A DNA stretch of 64,000 nt. Source: Alcanivorax sp. GTDB lineage: Bacteria; Pseudomonadota; Gammaproteobacteria; Pseudomonadales; Alcanivoracaceae. The notes below the pieces were generated by a model. It had not been told where the DNA came from, did not search any database, and saw only the letters and a list, made by a program, of their open reading frames with translations. Position 1 is the stretch's first letter. Every line of letters begins with the position of its first letter. Position numbers and translations under genes: made by a program. Of this stretch, positions 11,517 to 20,849 are shown in pieces. The stretch spans positions 806,001-870,000 of the forward strand of contig JAIUME010000001.1 in NCBI GenBank assembly GCA_022565695.1. Direction: 5' to 3'.

Positions 11517-14246
11517 ATGGCTGAAACAACCGTAAAGAAACTGGCAGATATCGTAGGTACCCCGGTAGACACGCTGCTCAAACAGATGAGCGAAGCAGGC
11601 CTGCCCCACGGCACCGCCGAAGACACTGTGTCTGATGAACAGAAGCAAGTGCTGCTGTCATTCCTGCGTAAATCCCACGGCAGCGCTGATGCCGAGCCGC
11701 AGAAAATCACCCTCAAGCGCAAGAGCACCAGCACCATCAAGACAACGGGTGCTTCCGGCAAAGCCAAGACTGTCGCAGTAGAAGTGCGCAAGAAGCGCAC
11801 CTACGTCAAACGCTCCGTGATCGAAGATCAGGAACGTGAGCGTCAGGAGCAGGAGCGCCTCGAGCAGGAGCGCCTGGAAGCTGAAGCCGCGGCCCGCAAG
11901 GCCGAAGAGGATGCGCGCCGCAAAGCCGAAGAAGACGCCATCGCCAAGCGCGAAGCAGAGCGTGTTGCCGCCGAAGGCGCTGCAGCCCCTGTCAGCGATG
12001 CTGGCGCAGCGGCCAGCGCGGCTGCGGCAGACAAGAAAGCCGAAGACAAGAGCAAGCGTCTGACGGTGCCGAAGTCCACGAAGAAGGCGGAAGCCCCGCC
12101 GAAGGACGAGACCCCGGAAGAGCGCGCCAAGCGCGAGGAAGAGGAACGCCGCAAGCGCGAGGCAGAAGAAGCCCGCCGCAAGCAGGAAGCCGAAGCCCGC
12201 AAGAAGGCCGAGGAAGAAGCTGCCCGCCGCACGGCTGAAGAAGCCCAGCGCATGGCCGCCGAGCTCGAGAAGCGCGGCCAGCAGGAACCGAAAGAAACCA
12301 CCGAGGAAGTCGAAACCGGGTCCGGTATTGTTACCGAGGCACTGGAGGCCAGCTGGCGCGATGAAGAACGCACCACCAAGCGCCGCCGTCGCCGCCCGGC
12401 CGCACAGGCCCGCAATGTCGTGGCACATGGCCAGATGAAGAGCTCCTTCCACAAGGAGCATGGCTTCAAGAGTCCGACGGAGAAAATGGTGTACGAAGTT
12501 GAAGTACCGGAAACCATCACGGTGGCCGATCTGTCCCAGCGCATGAACATCAAGGCGCGGGAAGTGATGCGCACCCTCATGAAGATGGGTGAGATGGCGA
12601 CGGTGAACCAGCATATCGACCAGGAAACGGCGATGCTGCTGGTAGAAGAAATGGGCCACAAGCCGGTCGCGTCGAAGGGCGAAGAAGCCTCCCTCGAAGC
12701 GGATCTGGCGGATATGGTGCAATACACCGACGAGCCGATGCCGCGCGCGCCAGTCGTGACCATCATGGGCCACGTTGACCACGGCAAGACCTCGCTGCTG
12801 GATTACATCCGCAAGGCCAAAGTGGCCGACGGCGAAGCTGGCGGCATTACCCAGCACATCGGCGCTTACCACGTGGAAACCGAGAAGGGCATGATCTCCT
12901 TCCTGGATACCCCCGGCCACGCGGCGTTCACCGCCATGCGTGCCCGTGGCGCCCAGGCAACGGATATCGTCGTGATCGTGGTGGCGGCGGATGACGGCGT
13001 CATGCCGCAGACCGAAGAAGCCATCAATCACGCCCGGGCTGCCGGCGTACCGCTGATCATTGCCGTCAACAAGATGGACAAGGAAAGCGCGGACCCGGAT
13101 CGGGTCAAGAACGACCTGTCCCAGATCGGTATCATTTCTGAAGAGTGGGGCGGCGATCACCAGTTCCAGTACGTGTCTGCACACAGCGGCATGGGCGTGG
13201 ATGACCTGCTGGACGCGATCCTGCTGCAAGCCGAAGTGCTTGAACTGAAAGCCGTACCGGTAGGCCCTGCACGGGGTATCGTCATCGAGAGCCGCATCGA
13301 GAAAGGCCGCGGCCCGGTGACCTCCGTACTGATCCAGGAAGGCCGCCTGCAAGTGGGCGACATGGTCCTGGCGGGCGCCCATTACGGCCGCAACCGCGCC
13401 ATGTCCGACGAGAACGGCAAGCCGATCCAGGCCGCTGGCCCCTCCATTCCGGTGGAGATCCTGGGCCTCAACGGCGCGCCGGAGTCCGGTGAGCAGTTCA
13501 TGGTCGTGGCCGACGAGAAGAAAGCCCGCGAAGTGGCTGAATTCCGCCAGATCCGCGACCGCGATCTCAAGCTCAAGCGCGCACAGGCCTCCAAACTGGA
13601 GAACCTGTTCGAGACCATGGGCGAGAAAGACGCCAGCCAGGTCAACATCGTCCTCAAGACCGACGTGCGCGGTTCTCTCGAAGCCCTGCTGGGCGCCTTG
13701 AAGGAACTCAACACCGACGAAGTGAAGGTCAATGTGGTTACCGCCGGCGTTGGCGCGATCAACGAATCCGACGTCAACCTGGCCATGACCTCACAGGGCG
13801 TCCTGCTGGGCTTCAACGTGCGGGCCGACAGCGCCGCCAAGCGCCTGTGCGAACGCGAAGGCATCGACCTGCGCTACTACAGCATCATCTATGAGCTCAT
13901 CGATGACGTGAAGAAGGCCATGAGCGGTCTGCTCGAGCCCGAGCGTCGCGAAGAGATTGTCGGTGTGGCCGACGTGCGTGATGTGTTCCGCTCCTCCAAG
14001 TTCGGCGCTGTGGCCGGCTGTATGGTGATTGAAGGCACCCTGCGCCGTAACCTGCCGATCCGCGTACTGCGGGACGACGTGGTGGTCTTCGAAGGCCAGC
14101 TCGAATCCCTGCGCCGCTTCAAGGAAGATGTGCCGGAAGTACGCAACGGCATGGAGTGTGGCCTCGCGGTGAAGAGCTACAACGACGTGAAGGCGGGCGA
14201 CAAGATCGAGGTCTTTGAAGTCCGCGTGGTAGAGCGGACGCTGTAA
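11517..14246 (+). CDS. infB: Translation initiation factor IF-2
   Basis: IF-2 is the GTPase that brings fMet-tRNA to the 30S subunit and promotes subunit joining. The product is about 909 residues from ATG 11517 ([14 protein letters not shown]). An in-frame ATG at 11505 touches the Shine-Dalgarno AGGAG (11500-11504) and is too close to it to be likely. The N-terminal IF2_N domain is followed by a long charged Lys/Glu/Ala/Arg helix region (to about residue 300), a second IF2_N-like segment, and the G domain with [20 protein letters not shown] and NKMDK. Domains II-IV follow and end VRVVERTL. The stop is one base before rbfA. Confidence 0.96.
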   Translation: MAETTVKKLADIVGTPVDTLLKQMSEAGLPHGTAEDTVSDEQKQVLLSFLRKSHGSADAEPQKITLKRKSTSTIKTTGASGKAKTVAVEVRKKRTYVKRSVIEDQERERQEQERLEQERLEAEAAARKAEEDARRKAEEDAIAKREAERVAAEGAAAPVSDAGAAASAAAADKKAEDKSKRLTVPKSTKKAEAPPKDETPEERAKREEEERRKREAEEARRKQEAEARKKAEEEAARRTAEEAQRMAAELEKRGQQEPKETTEEVETGSGIVTEALEASWRDEERTTKRRRRRPAAQARNVVAHGQMKSSFHKEHGFKSPTEKMVYEVEVPETITVADLSQRMNIKAREVMRTLMKMGEMATVNQHIDQETAMLLVEEMGHKPVASKGEEASLEADLADMVQYTDEPMPRAPVVTIMGHVDHGKTSLLDYIRKAKVADGEAGGITQHIGAYHVETEKGMISFLDTPGHAAFTAMRARGAQATDIVVIVVAADDGVMPQTEEAINHARAAGVPLIIAVNKMDKESADPDRVKNDLSQIGIISEEWGGDHQFQYVSAHSGMGVDDLLDAILLQAEVLELKAVPVGPARGIVIESRIEKGRGPVTSVLIQEGRLQVGDMVLAGAHYGRNRAMSDENGKPIQAAGPSIPVEILGLNGAPESGEQFMVVADEKKAREVAEFRQIRDRDLKLKRAQASKLENLFETMGEKDASQVNIVLKTDVRGSLEALLGALKELNTDEVKVNVVTAGVGAINESDVNLAMTSQGVLLGFNVRADSAAKRLCEREGIDLRYYSIIYELIDDVKKAMSGLLEPERREEIVGVADVRDVFRSSKFGAVAGCMVIEGTLRRNLPIRVLRDDVVVFEGQLESLRRFKEDVPEVRNGMECGLAVKSYNDVKAGDKIEVFEVRVVERTL

Positions 14247-14247
14247 T

Positions 14248-14688
14248 ATGACCCGGCATCGCCGCCCTCAGGGCTTTCAGCGCACCGACCGTATCGGTGA
14301 CTACATCCAGCGCGAACTGGCGGAAGTGATCCGCCGGGAAGTGAAAGACCCGCGCCTGGGTATGGTCACCGTGCAGCAAGTGCGCGTGGCCCGGGACCTG
14401 TCCTGGGCCGATGTCTACTTTACCCTGCTGGGCGAAGACGCCGACGCCGGGCTGGAAGCCCAGGGGGTGCTGACCCGCGCCTCCGGTTTCCTGCGTAGCC
14501 AGCTGGCCAAAGACATCAACACCCGCACCACACCCAAGCTGCGTTTCCATTATGACAAGCTGCCGGAACAGGCCAGCCGCCTGTCTGCCCTGATTGATCA
14601 GGCGCGGGCCGATGACCGGGATCTGATCCACAATCCCGACAGCGATGCCGCGACAGACAGCGATGCTAAGTCCGACGACACGCCCTGA
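14248..14688 (+). CDS. rbfA: Ribosome-binding factor A
   Basis: RbfA is a KH-fold factor needed for late 30S maturation and cold growth. The 146-residue protein has RTDRIGDYIQRELAEVIRREVKDPRLGMVTVQQVRVARDLSWADVY at its start (the family signature is split here over residues 11-57), then RSQLAKDINTRTTPKLRFHYD. A divergent Asp/Ser-rich tail follows. It begins one base after the infB stop, so the two are probably translationally coupled. Confidence 0.95.
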   Translation: MTRHRRPQGFQRTDRIGDYIQRELAEVIRREVKDPRLGMVTVQQVRVARDLSWADVYFTLLGEDADAGLEAQGVLTRASGFLRSQLAKDINTRTTPKLRFHYDKLPEQASRLSALIDQARADDRDLIHNPDSDAATDSDAKSDDTP

Positions 14689-14729
14689 TTACCCCCTGAC
14701 CCGAATCCCAGAATCAAGGAGAGCCGCCC

Positions 14730-15650
14730 TTGGCCAGGCAACGCCGCGGACGTGATATCAACGGTATTCTGCTGCTGGACAAGCCCCCGGGCGTGACCAG
14801 CAACGGCGCCCTGCAGGTGGTCAAACGGCTGTTCTCCGCCGCCAAGGCCGGCCATACCGGCAGCCTCGATCCCCTGGCCACCGGTATGCTGCCGATCTGC
14901 TTCGGGGAAGCCACCAAATTCAGCCAGTTCCTGCTGGACGCCGACAAGTCCTACCGCGTGACCGCCCGCCTGGGCGTGACCACGGAAACCGGCGATGCCG
15001 ATGGCGCCGTGGTGACCACCCGCCCGGTGCAGAGCGATGCTGCCGCCATCGAGCAGGCCCTGATGACCTTCCTTGGCGACATCCAGCAGATCCCTTCCAT
15101 GTACTCGGCGATCAAGCACCAGGGCCAGCCCCTGTACAAGCTGGCGCGCCAGGGCATCGAGGTCGAGCGCAAGCCCCGCAGCGTGACGATCAAGCGCCTC
15201 GAAGTACTGGCGGTGGACGGCGACGATGTGACCTTCGAAGTGGACTGCACCAAAGGCACCTACGTGCGCAGCCTGGTGGAAGACCTGGGCGCAGCACTGG
15301 GCTGCGGCGGCCACGTGACCATGCTGCGCCGCCTGAGCGCCGGCCCCTATCCCACCAGCGAAATGCTGACCCTGGATGAGCTCGGCGCACTCAAGGAAGA
15401 GGGCGGCTTTGACGCCATTGATGCCCGCCTGCTGCCGGTCTCCACCGCCGTGGCAGACTGGCCCCGCGTCCAGCTCGGCCCGGATGCTGCCCACTTTCTC
15501 TGCCAGGGCCAGCCCGTGATGGCCGCAGAACGCCCCCGTGATGGCCAGGTTGCCCTGTATCAGGCCGACTCAGGCGCATTTCTGGGTGTCGGAGAGGTGC
15601 AGGAAGATGGTATGATCGCCCCTCGCCGGCTGGTGGCACAGCCTCGGTAG
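14730..15650 (+). CDS. truB: tRNA pseudouridine-55 synthase TruB
   Basis: TruB makes the universal pseudouridine 55 in the tRNA T-loop. The 306-residue product has the catalytic aspartate D47 in GHTGSLDPLATG, the KSYRVTARLGVTTETGDADG stretch, and a C-terminal PUA-like domain from about residue 245. The TTG start at 14730 is supported by AAGGAGAG (14716-14723), seven bases upstream, and by the family N-terminus (GILLLDKPPGVTSN). Confidence 0.96.
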   Translation: MARQRRGRDINGILLLDKPPGVTSNGALQVVKRLFSAAKAGHTGSLDPLATGMLPICFGEATKFSQFLLDADKSYRVTARLGVTTETGDADGAVVTTRPVQSDAAAIEQALMTFLGDIQQIPSMYSAIKHQGQPLYKLARQGIEVERKPRSVTIKRLEVLAVDGDDVTFEVDCTKGTYVRSLVEDLGAALGCGGHVTMLRRLSAGPYPTSEMLTLDELGALKEEGGFDAIDARLLPVSTAVADWPRVQLGPDAAHFLCQGQPVMAAERPRDGQVALYQADSGAFLGVGEVQEDGMIAPRRLVAQPR

Positions 15651-15772
15651 CCAAAAGCCGCTGAGCGCCGCCCGGTCCGGCGTACCAGGGGATCACCCCG
15701 CCATGACGGCGGCAGCTATAAATATGCATGGCTGTCCGCGACACGAAACGACGCATATTTGGAGAGAAACAC

Positions 15773-16042
15773 ATGTCACTGACAGCAGCACAGAAAGCCG
15801 AAATCCTGAAAGAGTATGGCCAGAAAGAAGGCGATACCGGTTCCCCGGAAGTGCAAGTAGCCCTGCTGACCGCGAACATCAACGGTCTCCAGGATCACTT
15901 CAAGGACCACAAGAAGGATCACCATGGCCGCCGCGGCCTGATCCGCATGGTAAACCAGCGCCGCAAGCTGCTGGATTACCTGGCGCGTAAAGATCACGGG
16001 CGTTATGCCAAGCTGATCAGCAGCCTGGGTCTGCGTCGTTAA
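15773..16042 (+). CDS. rpsO: 30S ribosomal protein S15
   Basis: S15 (89 residues) is a primary binder of 16S rRNA. ATG 15773 ([16 protein letters not shown]) is preceded by GGAGAG at 15761-15766 and matches the family start; the frame is open 15 codons further upstream but without similarity. Conserved [39 protein letters not shown] and the terminal LGLRR are spread over the protein. A terminator follows, and pnp lies downstream as in most gammaproteobacteria. Confidence 0.97.
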   Translation: MSLTAAQKAEILKEYGQKEGDTGSPEVQVALLTANINGLQDHFKDHKKDHHGRRGLIRMVNQRRKLLDYLARKDHGRYAKLISSLGLRR

Positions 16043-16071
16043 GACCGGATTGCAGGTCTTGTGCGGTGCCT

Positions 16072-16109
16072 CAACAAAAGCTCGGTAGCCCCGGGCTTTT
16101 GTTGTTTTT
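16072..16109 (+). terminator. Rho-independent terminator after rpsO
   Basis: CAACAAAAGC (16072-16081) pairs with GCTTTTGTTG (16095-16104) and is followed by TTTTTG. It separates rpsO from the pnp leader; in E. coli partial read-through at this place links the two genes. Confidence 0.85.
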
Positions 16110-16209
16110 GTTGTTGGCAAGAAGCAGTTGTGCACGTCGTGCATGTTGAACGAGCAGAAGACGGAATTTGCAGCATTGAGTTGTTGATGCAAGTTGATGA
16201 GTAGTTGTC

Positions 16210-16237
16210 GAGAAGAGACGAGAGAGAAGAGACGAGA
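16210..16237. repeat. Exact 14-bp tandem duplication at the pnp ribosome-binding site
   Basis: GAGAAGAGACGAGA occurs twice back to back (16210-16223 and 16224-16237), ending one base before the pnp ATG. Each copy holds a purine-rich Shine-Dalgarno-like stretch. Confidence 0.85.
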
Positions 16238-16238
16238 T

Positions 16239-18332
16239 ATGTTTAAAATTGTGCGTAAAGAATTCCAGTACGGCAAAGACACCGTCGTACTCGAAACGGG
16301 CCGAGTAGCCCGCCAGGCCACCGGCGCAGTGATGGTCACCATCGGTGAGACCGCAGTGCTGGTCACAGTTGTTGGCAAAAAAGAAGCCGATCCAGGCCGC
16401 CCCTTCTTCCCCCTGACTGTGAACTATCAGGAGAAGACCTACGCTGCCGGCCGTATCCCCGGTGGTTTCTTCAAGCGCGAAGGCCGCCCGTCAGAGAAAG
16501 AAACCCTGACCTGCCGCCTGATCGATCGCCCGATTCGCCCGCTGTTCCCGAAAGGGTTCATGAACGAAGTGCAGGTCATCGCCACCGTCATGTCCACCGA
16601 CAAGGACGCTGATCCGGATATCGCAGCACTGCTCGGCACCTCCGCAGCACTGGCGATCTCCGGCATTCCGTTTGACGGCCCGCTGGGCGCTGCCCGCGTC
16701 GGCTTCCGCAACGGCATGTACGAACTGAACCCGCGTTACTCCGAACTGAAAGATTCCGAACTCGACCTGGTCGTCGCCGGCACCGAAGCTGCCGTCCTGA
16801 TGGTGGAATCCGAAGCCAAAGAACTGACCGAAGACCAGATGCTCGGCGCTGTCCTGTTCGGCCACGTTGAAATGCAGGTCGCCATCAAGGCCATCAGCGA
16901 ATTTGCTGCCGAAGTTGGTACCCCGAAATGGGAATGGAAAGCCGCTGAGACCAACCAGGCCCTGTACGCCCAGATCAAGGAGCGCTTCAGTGCTGCCCTG
17001 GCTGAGGCCTACACCATCACCGACAAGATGGCCCGCTACACCCGCATCGGCGACATCAAGACCGAATGCAAGGAAGCCTTCATCACCGGCGAAGAAGGTG
17101 CACCGGACAAGGAAGAAGTCAGCAGCCTGTTCGGCAAACTGGAAAAAGCCATCGTTCGTGATGCCGTCGTATCCGGCAAGCCACGTATCGACGGCCGCGA
17201 CCAGAAAACCGTCCGCGCCATCGACGTTGCCGTGAAAAACCTGCCGAAAGCCCACGGCTCCGCCCTGTTCACCCGTGGCGAGACCCAGGCTATCGTGGTG
17301 GCCACCCTTGGTGGCATGCGCGATGCACAGCTGATCGACGCCCTGGAAGGTTCACGCCAGGACCGCTTCATGCTGCATTACAACTTCCCTCCCTACTGCG
17401 TCGGCGAGACCGGCTTTGTCGGTAGCCCCAAGCGTCGCGAAATCGGCCACGGCCGCCTGGCACGCCGCGGTGTACAAGCCGTACTGCCGAGCGAGCAGGA
17501 TTTCCCCTACGCGATTCGCGTGGTGTCTGAAATCACCGAATCCAATGGTTCCTCCTCCATGGCTTCCGTGTGCGGCACCTCCCTGGCACTGATGGACGCC
17601 GGCGTGCCGATCAAGGCACCCGTGGCCGGTATCGCCATGGGCCTGGTGAAGGAAGAAGACGGCCGCTTCGCGGTACTGTCCGACATCCTGGGTGACGAAG
17701 ATCACCTCGGCGACATGGACTTTAAAGTTGCCGGCACCGAGAAAGGCGTGACCGCCCTGCAGATGGATATCAAGATCCAGGGCATCACCGAAGAAATCAT
17801 GGAAGCCGCGCTGGTCCAGGCCCGCGATGGCCGCCTGCATATCCTCGGCGAAATGAACAAGGTGATCAGCACCCCGCGCGCGGAACTGTCCGCTAACGCA
17901 CCGACCCTGCTGACCATCAAGATCAACCCCGAGAAGATCCGCGACGTGATCGGCAAAGGCGGCGCCACCATTCGTGCACTGTGCGAAGAGTTCAGCGCCA
18001 ACATCGACATCGAAGACGACGGTTCAGTGAAGGTCTACGCGGAAACCCGCGACCAGGCCGCCGCGGCTGTCGCCAAGATCGAAGGCCTGACCGCCGAGCC
18101 GGAAGTGGGCGAGATCTACGAAGGCAAAGTGACCCGTACCGTAGACTTCGGCGCCTTCGTCGAAATCTTCCCGGGCACCGAAGGCCTGCTGCACATCTCC
18201 CAGATCGCCCAGGAGCGTGTGGAGAAAGTCACCGATTACGTCAAGGAAGGCGACATGATCAAGGTGAAGGTGCTGGACGTGGATCAACGCGGCCGCATCA
18301 AGCTGTCCATGAAAGAGGCCGCTGAAGCGTAA
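16239..18332 (+). CDS. pnp: Polynucleotide phosphorylase
   Basis: PNPase is the phosphorolytic 3'-5' exoribonuclease and RNA degradosome subunit. ATG 16239 ([26 protein letters not shown], split over the first 26 residues) is the family start; an in-frame ATG at 16194 would only translate the duplicated purine-rich leader. The 697-residue protein has two RNase PH domains (about 10-215 and 310-520), the second holding the active-site [12 protein letters not shown]-like segment (here [14 protein letters not shown]). A KH domain (about 550-615) and a C-terminal S1 domain (about 620-690) follow. The leader between the rpsO terminator and the ATG may be the RNase III/PNPase autoregulation region. 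Confidence 0.97.
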   Translation: MFKIVRKEFQYGKDTVVLETGRVARQATGAVMVTIGETAVLVTVVGKKEADPGRPFFPLTVNYQEKTYAAGRIPGGFFKREGRPSEKETLTCRLIDRPIRPLFPKGFMNEVQVIATVMSTDKDADPDIAALLGTSAALAISGIPFDGPLGAARVGFRNGMYELNPRYSELKDSELDLVVAGTEAAVLMVESEAKELTEDQMLGAVLFGHVEMQVAIKAISEFAAEVGTPKWEWKAAETNQALYAQIKERFSAALAEAYTITDKMARYTRIGDIKTECKEAFITGEEGAPDKEEVSSLFGKLEKAIVRDAVVSGKPRIDGRDQKTVRAIDVAVKNLPKAHGSALFTRGETQAIVVATLGGMRDAQLIDALEGSRQDRFMLHYNFPPYCVGETGFVGSPKRREIGHGRLARRGVQAVLPSEQDFPYAIRVVSEITESNGSSSMASVCGTSLALMDAGVPIKAPVAGIAMGLVKEEDGRFAVLSDILGDEDHLGDMDFKVAGTEKGVTALQMDIKIQGITEEIMEAALVQARDGRLHILGEMNKVISTPRAELSANAPTLLTIKINPEKIRDVIGKGGATIRALCEEFSANIDIEDDGSVKVYAETRDQAAAAVAKIEGLTAEPEVGEIYEGKVTRTVDFGAFVEIFPGTEGLLHISQIAQERVEKVTDYVKEGDMIKVKVLDVDQRGRIKLSMKEAAEA

Positions 18333-18358
18333 ACACGCGCTTCTTCCGCCACTGCGAG

Positions 18359-18383
18359 AACGCCACCTTCGGGTGGCGTTTTT
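18359..18383 (+). terminator. Rho-independent terminator after pnp
   Basis: AACGCCACC and GGTGGCG with a TTCG tetraloop (18359-18378), followed by TTTTTG. A very stable terminator closing the conserved cluster. Confidence 0.92.
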
Positions 18384-18795
18384 GTTTTTGGGGTTGCTAT
18401 CACCGCACCGGCGCGGCAGTATCAGAACAGGGCTACTGGCATGCCGGACAAGCGCCCACAAGAGGTGCTGCCCGCTACGCCTGTCTTTAATATGCTGAGA
18501 ACTACGGATGCTCGCCGCTGCATGGGACGATGCGCGGGATGTCGGGTAGGGCGGTAGCGTGTCTGGTATTCTGCTTTGCGCATGCGGGCCTCATTCTGAC
18601 TGCCCGATTTGGACAGTGTTATTGAATCGGGAAAAAAGAAGTCACGCGAACAGGACGTGGCTCGAATATGACCTCTAATCGATTGTTTTGTAATGATTAA
18701 TTTTTGATATACAAATAACGGAACTGTGATAAGCCGCGTGCGTAGTTATTCGATATGGGCGCGCGCGTCCTAATACCTGTTAAAAAGGAAGCATC
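18384..18795. other. Gene-free 412-bp stretch at the start of the accessory segment
   Basis: No convincing gene, RNA or repeat is visible. The first 200 bases are GC-rich like the core. From about 18600 the sequence becomes AT-rich, which probably marks the edge of acquired DNA. No tRNA fragment or direct repeat that could be an attachment site was seen. Confidence 0.5.
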
Positions 18796-19224
18796 GTGAC
18801 ATTTGAGCAGGTTGCAATGGAGCTTAGGCGGTTAGGCGAAGAAGTGCCTAAACCATTACGCTTGCCCAGTGAGCGCGAAGTCGCAGGTGCAGAATCAAGG
18901 TTAGGCGTTTCTTTTCTCCCTGAGTTTCGCCGCTATCTGCTCGAGCTCTCAGATGTCGTATTCGGCCCATTAGAGCCAGTCACACTCACAGTTCCTGACT
19001 CACATACTCACTTGGACAGAGTTGCTACTCACGCATGGTCAGGCTGGGGTGTCCCACGTGATTTGATTCCCATATGTCACGACAACGCAGATTTCTATTG
19101 TGTGACTAAAGACGGTGATGTCGTGTTCTGGTCTCATGAGATGAACGACCTGTCTGGCGAAAAATGGCCGTCAGTAAAACACTGGATCAAAGATGTCTGG
19201 ATCGAGGAAACAAAATCCTTCTAA
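18796..19224 (+). CDS. SMI1/KNR4 (SUKH) family protein, putative immunity protein
   Basis: The 142-residue product looks like a SUKH-superfamily protein. An N-terminal helix is followed by LPSEREVAGAESRLGVSFLPEFRRYLLELSD, which is the typical 'I-x-x-x-E-x-x-L-G-x-x-L-P-x-x-y-r-x-f-L' pattern (residues about 23-53), and a C-terminal region with FYCVTKDGDVVFWSHE. Many bacterial SUKH proteins are immunity partners of polymorphic toxins. No toxin gene lies beside this one, so its role is open. The GTG start has an AAAAAGGA Shine-Dalgarno just upstream. The region is AT-richer than the core. Confidence 0.75.
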   Translation: MTFEQVAMELRRLGEEVPKPLRLPSEREVAGAESRLGVSFLPEFRRYLLELSDVVFGPLEPVTLTVPDSHTHLDRVATHAWSGWGVPRDLIPICHDNADFYCVTKDGDVVFWSHEMNDLSGEKWPSVKHWIKDVWIEETKSF

Positions 19225-19309
19225 CAATCACAATCACAGTGGTGGCTACTACATTGCGGCTTCGTCTCCATTCCGCAGCCATGCGTTCAATTGGCGTTAT
19301 ACATCCGAG

Positions 19310-19331
19310 TTCCCCAAGAAAAGTAGACACC
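19310..19331 (+). repeat. Left inverted repeat of the IS3 remnant
   Basis: TTCCCCA, AAAAG and AGAC blocks match the right end at 20147-20168 in the same order, allowing for two-base differences between them. Confidence 0.7.
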
Positions 19332-19359
19332 TAATCCCCACTTAACGGAGGGTGTCATT

Positions 19360-19857
19360 ATGACCAGAAAGACCCGGAACAAGTACAATCACTACACAGA
19401 GAATTTTCGACGCAAAGCGGTACGCCGCGCCGATGATCCCAATGCCAGCGCCGCCGAGGTAGCGAAAGAGCTCAGTATTCACTCCGGCCAGATCTATAGC
19501 TGGCGTCGGCAGCATAAGCGGCTATCCGACAAGCAGTTCAATAGCGTCCAGGGGGTGGACTACTCCATGAAAGAGAGCGAAGAGATCCGAAAACTGAAGC
19601 GACAAGTGGCTGATTTGAAAGAGGAGAACGAGTTTCTAAAAAAGGCGACAGTCCGAGTGCGGCCCAGAACTTCAGCAAAGACAAGTAGTGAAGTACGCCT
19701 TCATCGAATCGCTCCGCGGGCAGCATGTCATCCAGAAGATGTGCCGCTAGGCAAGCGTCGGCCGGTCAGGCTATTACAAGTGGAGATCCCGGTCACTGAC
19801 TTCTTCGGCGCAACTTCACCGCTGCCCGACCTGACGAGAAATGGGTGTCTGATATAA
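19360..19857 (+). pseudogene. IS3-family transposase OrfA, frame-disrupted
   Basis: The first 95 or so codons are a normal IS3 OrfA: MTRKTRNKYNHYTENFRRKA, a helix-turn-helix around ASAAEVAKELSIHSGQIYSWRRQ, and a leucine-zipper-like EEIRKLKRQVADLKEENEFLKKA. A slippery heptamer AAAAAAG (19638-19644) lies where IS3 elements make the OrfAB fusion by -1 frameshifting. Beyond it the zero frame runs on as non-homologous sequence to 19857, while the expected OrfA end (AQNFSKDK then stop at 19688) lies in the -1 frame. A small insertion or deletion has therefore displaced the frame. Confidence 0.75.
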
Positions 19858-20161
19858 CGTACATCAAAGTCGAGAAGGGTTTTGTTTTCCTGGCGGTGAT
19901 TATGGATCTTTTCTCGCGCAAGATTATCGGCTGATCGCTGGACACCATCATAAAAAACCAGCTGACAAAGGAGTCGCTCTTTGCGCGCTTCAAGTTCGAA
20001 GCGTTGTATGCCGAAGACGTGAAGAGCAAGCAGGAGGCACACTCCTACTTCTTCGAGTATATTGAACTATTCTATAACAGCCACCGGCGGGCTATAAAAT
20101 CCCGAGGGATTATGAGGATGAGTATGCACGAATGTATACCAAAACCAGTCTCCGCTTTTAG
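19688..20161 (+). pseudogene. IS3-family transposase OrfB (DDE integrase) remnant
   Basis: OrfB pieces can be followed through several frames: KYAFIESLRGQHVIQKMCR then a stop, GRSGYYKWRSR, then EKWVSDITYIKVEKGFVFLA and VIMDLFSRKIIG with the first two catalytic Asp residues, then another stop. About 60 codons between the second Asp and the catalytic Glu region are missing. The remainder, KESLFARFKFEALYAEDVKS and FFEYIELFYNSHRR, leads to the usual MYTKTSLRF ending at the TAG inside the right inverted repeat (20159-20161). Two in-frame stops, a deletion and late frameshifts make it inactive. Confidence 0.8.
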
Positions 20162-20168
20162 TGGGGAA
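20147..20168 (-). repeat. Right inverted repeat of the IS3 remnant
   Basis: Reverse complement of the left-end pattern (TTCCCCA..AAAAG..AGAC). It contains the stop codon of the orfB remnant, as in other IS3 elements. Confidence 0.7.
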
Positions 20169-20188
20169 GATCAGAGTCGGGGGATAAA

Positions 20189-20566
20189 GTGAATAGAGAA
20201 AACATTCGAATAATTCTGACAGCCCTATTTTTTCTTTTCGGTGGTCTAGCGCTACTATCGCTACCCTTGGTCGGCTTTAAACCACTTCAAGCGACTGTGG
20301 GGGTAGGATACTTGTGCATGGCTTCTGCCCTGAATGGAAAGGGCGGTCAAGCCGTTCATTTCCTTGGTCTTGTAGTAAGTGGCCTGCTTGCGCTTTTCCT
20401 TGCTTATTCAGCGTACGATCTAATAGCAATGTTTTTTGGGCGACAGCTTTTCCTGGTTGGCTTTGCGATGAATGTAGTATTTGGGGTAATTGGCCTGGCC
20501 ACATTCCGAATATTGCTAAGTGATTTTCGAGCAACCAGAGCCTCTCAGTCCAGAGGAGATACATGA
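20189..20566 (+). CDS. Small integral membrane protein, unknown function
   Basis: A 125-residue protein with four predicted membrane segments at about 7-27, 33-48, 54-78 and 85-110 and a short basic tail (FRATRASQSRGDT). The GTG start at 20189 has a GGGGGA stretch a few bases upstream and lies 20 bases after the IS3 right end. I do not recognise the family. It could be part of the cargo around the element or a native gene whose upstream region was displaced by the insertion. Confidence 0.55.
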   Translation: MNRENIRIILTALFFLFGGLALLSLPLVGFKPLQATVGVGYLCMASALNGKGGQAVHFLGLVVSGLLALFLAYSAYDLIAMFFGRQLFLVGFAMNVVFGVIGLATFRILLSDFRATRASQSRGDT

Positions 20567-20753
20567 CAAGCCTGTGACGCGAACCCGTTTAATAAGCGAT
20601 TCACGTTGCCCCGAAAGCTATGTAGTACCAGTTGAAGCTCAGGGTGATGCGGGGTTTTGGGATGAGATAATTCGGCGGCGCCTATTCGATTCAGATTTAG
20701 CAATAGAAGCAGCAGCTACTCCCCGCGACATATACTGTTGGCCGAGAAATTGA
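20520..20753 (+). CDS. Doubtful 77-residue reading frame
   Basis: A GTG-initiated frame overlapping the end of the membrane protein by 47 bases. The product (MIFEQPEPLSPEEIHDKPVT...) is hydrophilic and acidic with no recognisable motif. No clear ribosome-binding site is seen. It is listed because otherwise the 20567-20849 stretch holds nothing visible. Confidence 0.2.
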   Translation: MIFEQPEPLSPEEIHDKPVTRTRLISDSRCPESYVVPVEAQGDAGFWDEIIRRRLFDSDLAIEAAATPRDIYCWPRN

Positions 20754-20849
20754 AAGCGATATTCGAGGAGCGCGGGCACGATGGCCGCTTCTCCGCAATG
20801 CGGTGATGGGCCCTTTATAGTGGCTTCGGTTTCATCGAGAAGCTGTGCA

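Larger units (their letters stand above)
19310..20168 (+). mobile_element. Internally deleted IS3-family insertion sequence
   Basis: An 859-bp remnant bounded by imperfect inverted repeats. The left end begins TTCCCCAAGAAAAGTAGAC (from 19310). The right end, read on the other strand from 20168, begins TTCCCCACTAAAAGCGGAGAC. Complete IS3 elements are about 1.2-1.5 kb, so a few hundred bases have been lost. The orfA and orfB pieces inside are damaged. No target-site duplication is evident at the edges, so an old insertion or rearranged flanks are likely. It is presumably unable to move itself. Confidence 0.82.

Noticed and set aside
11658-13382. 574-codon frame opposite infB
   Set aside because: Antisense to a conserved gene, low-complexity product.
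20004-20192. Independent 62-codon gene after the IS3 core
   Set aside because: It is the OrfB C-terminal remnant running past the element end after a frameshift.
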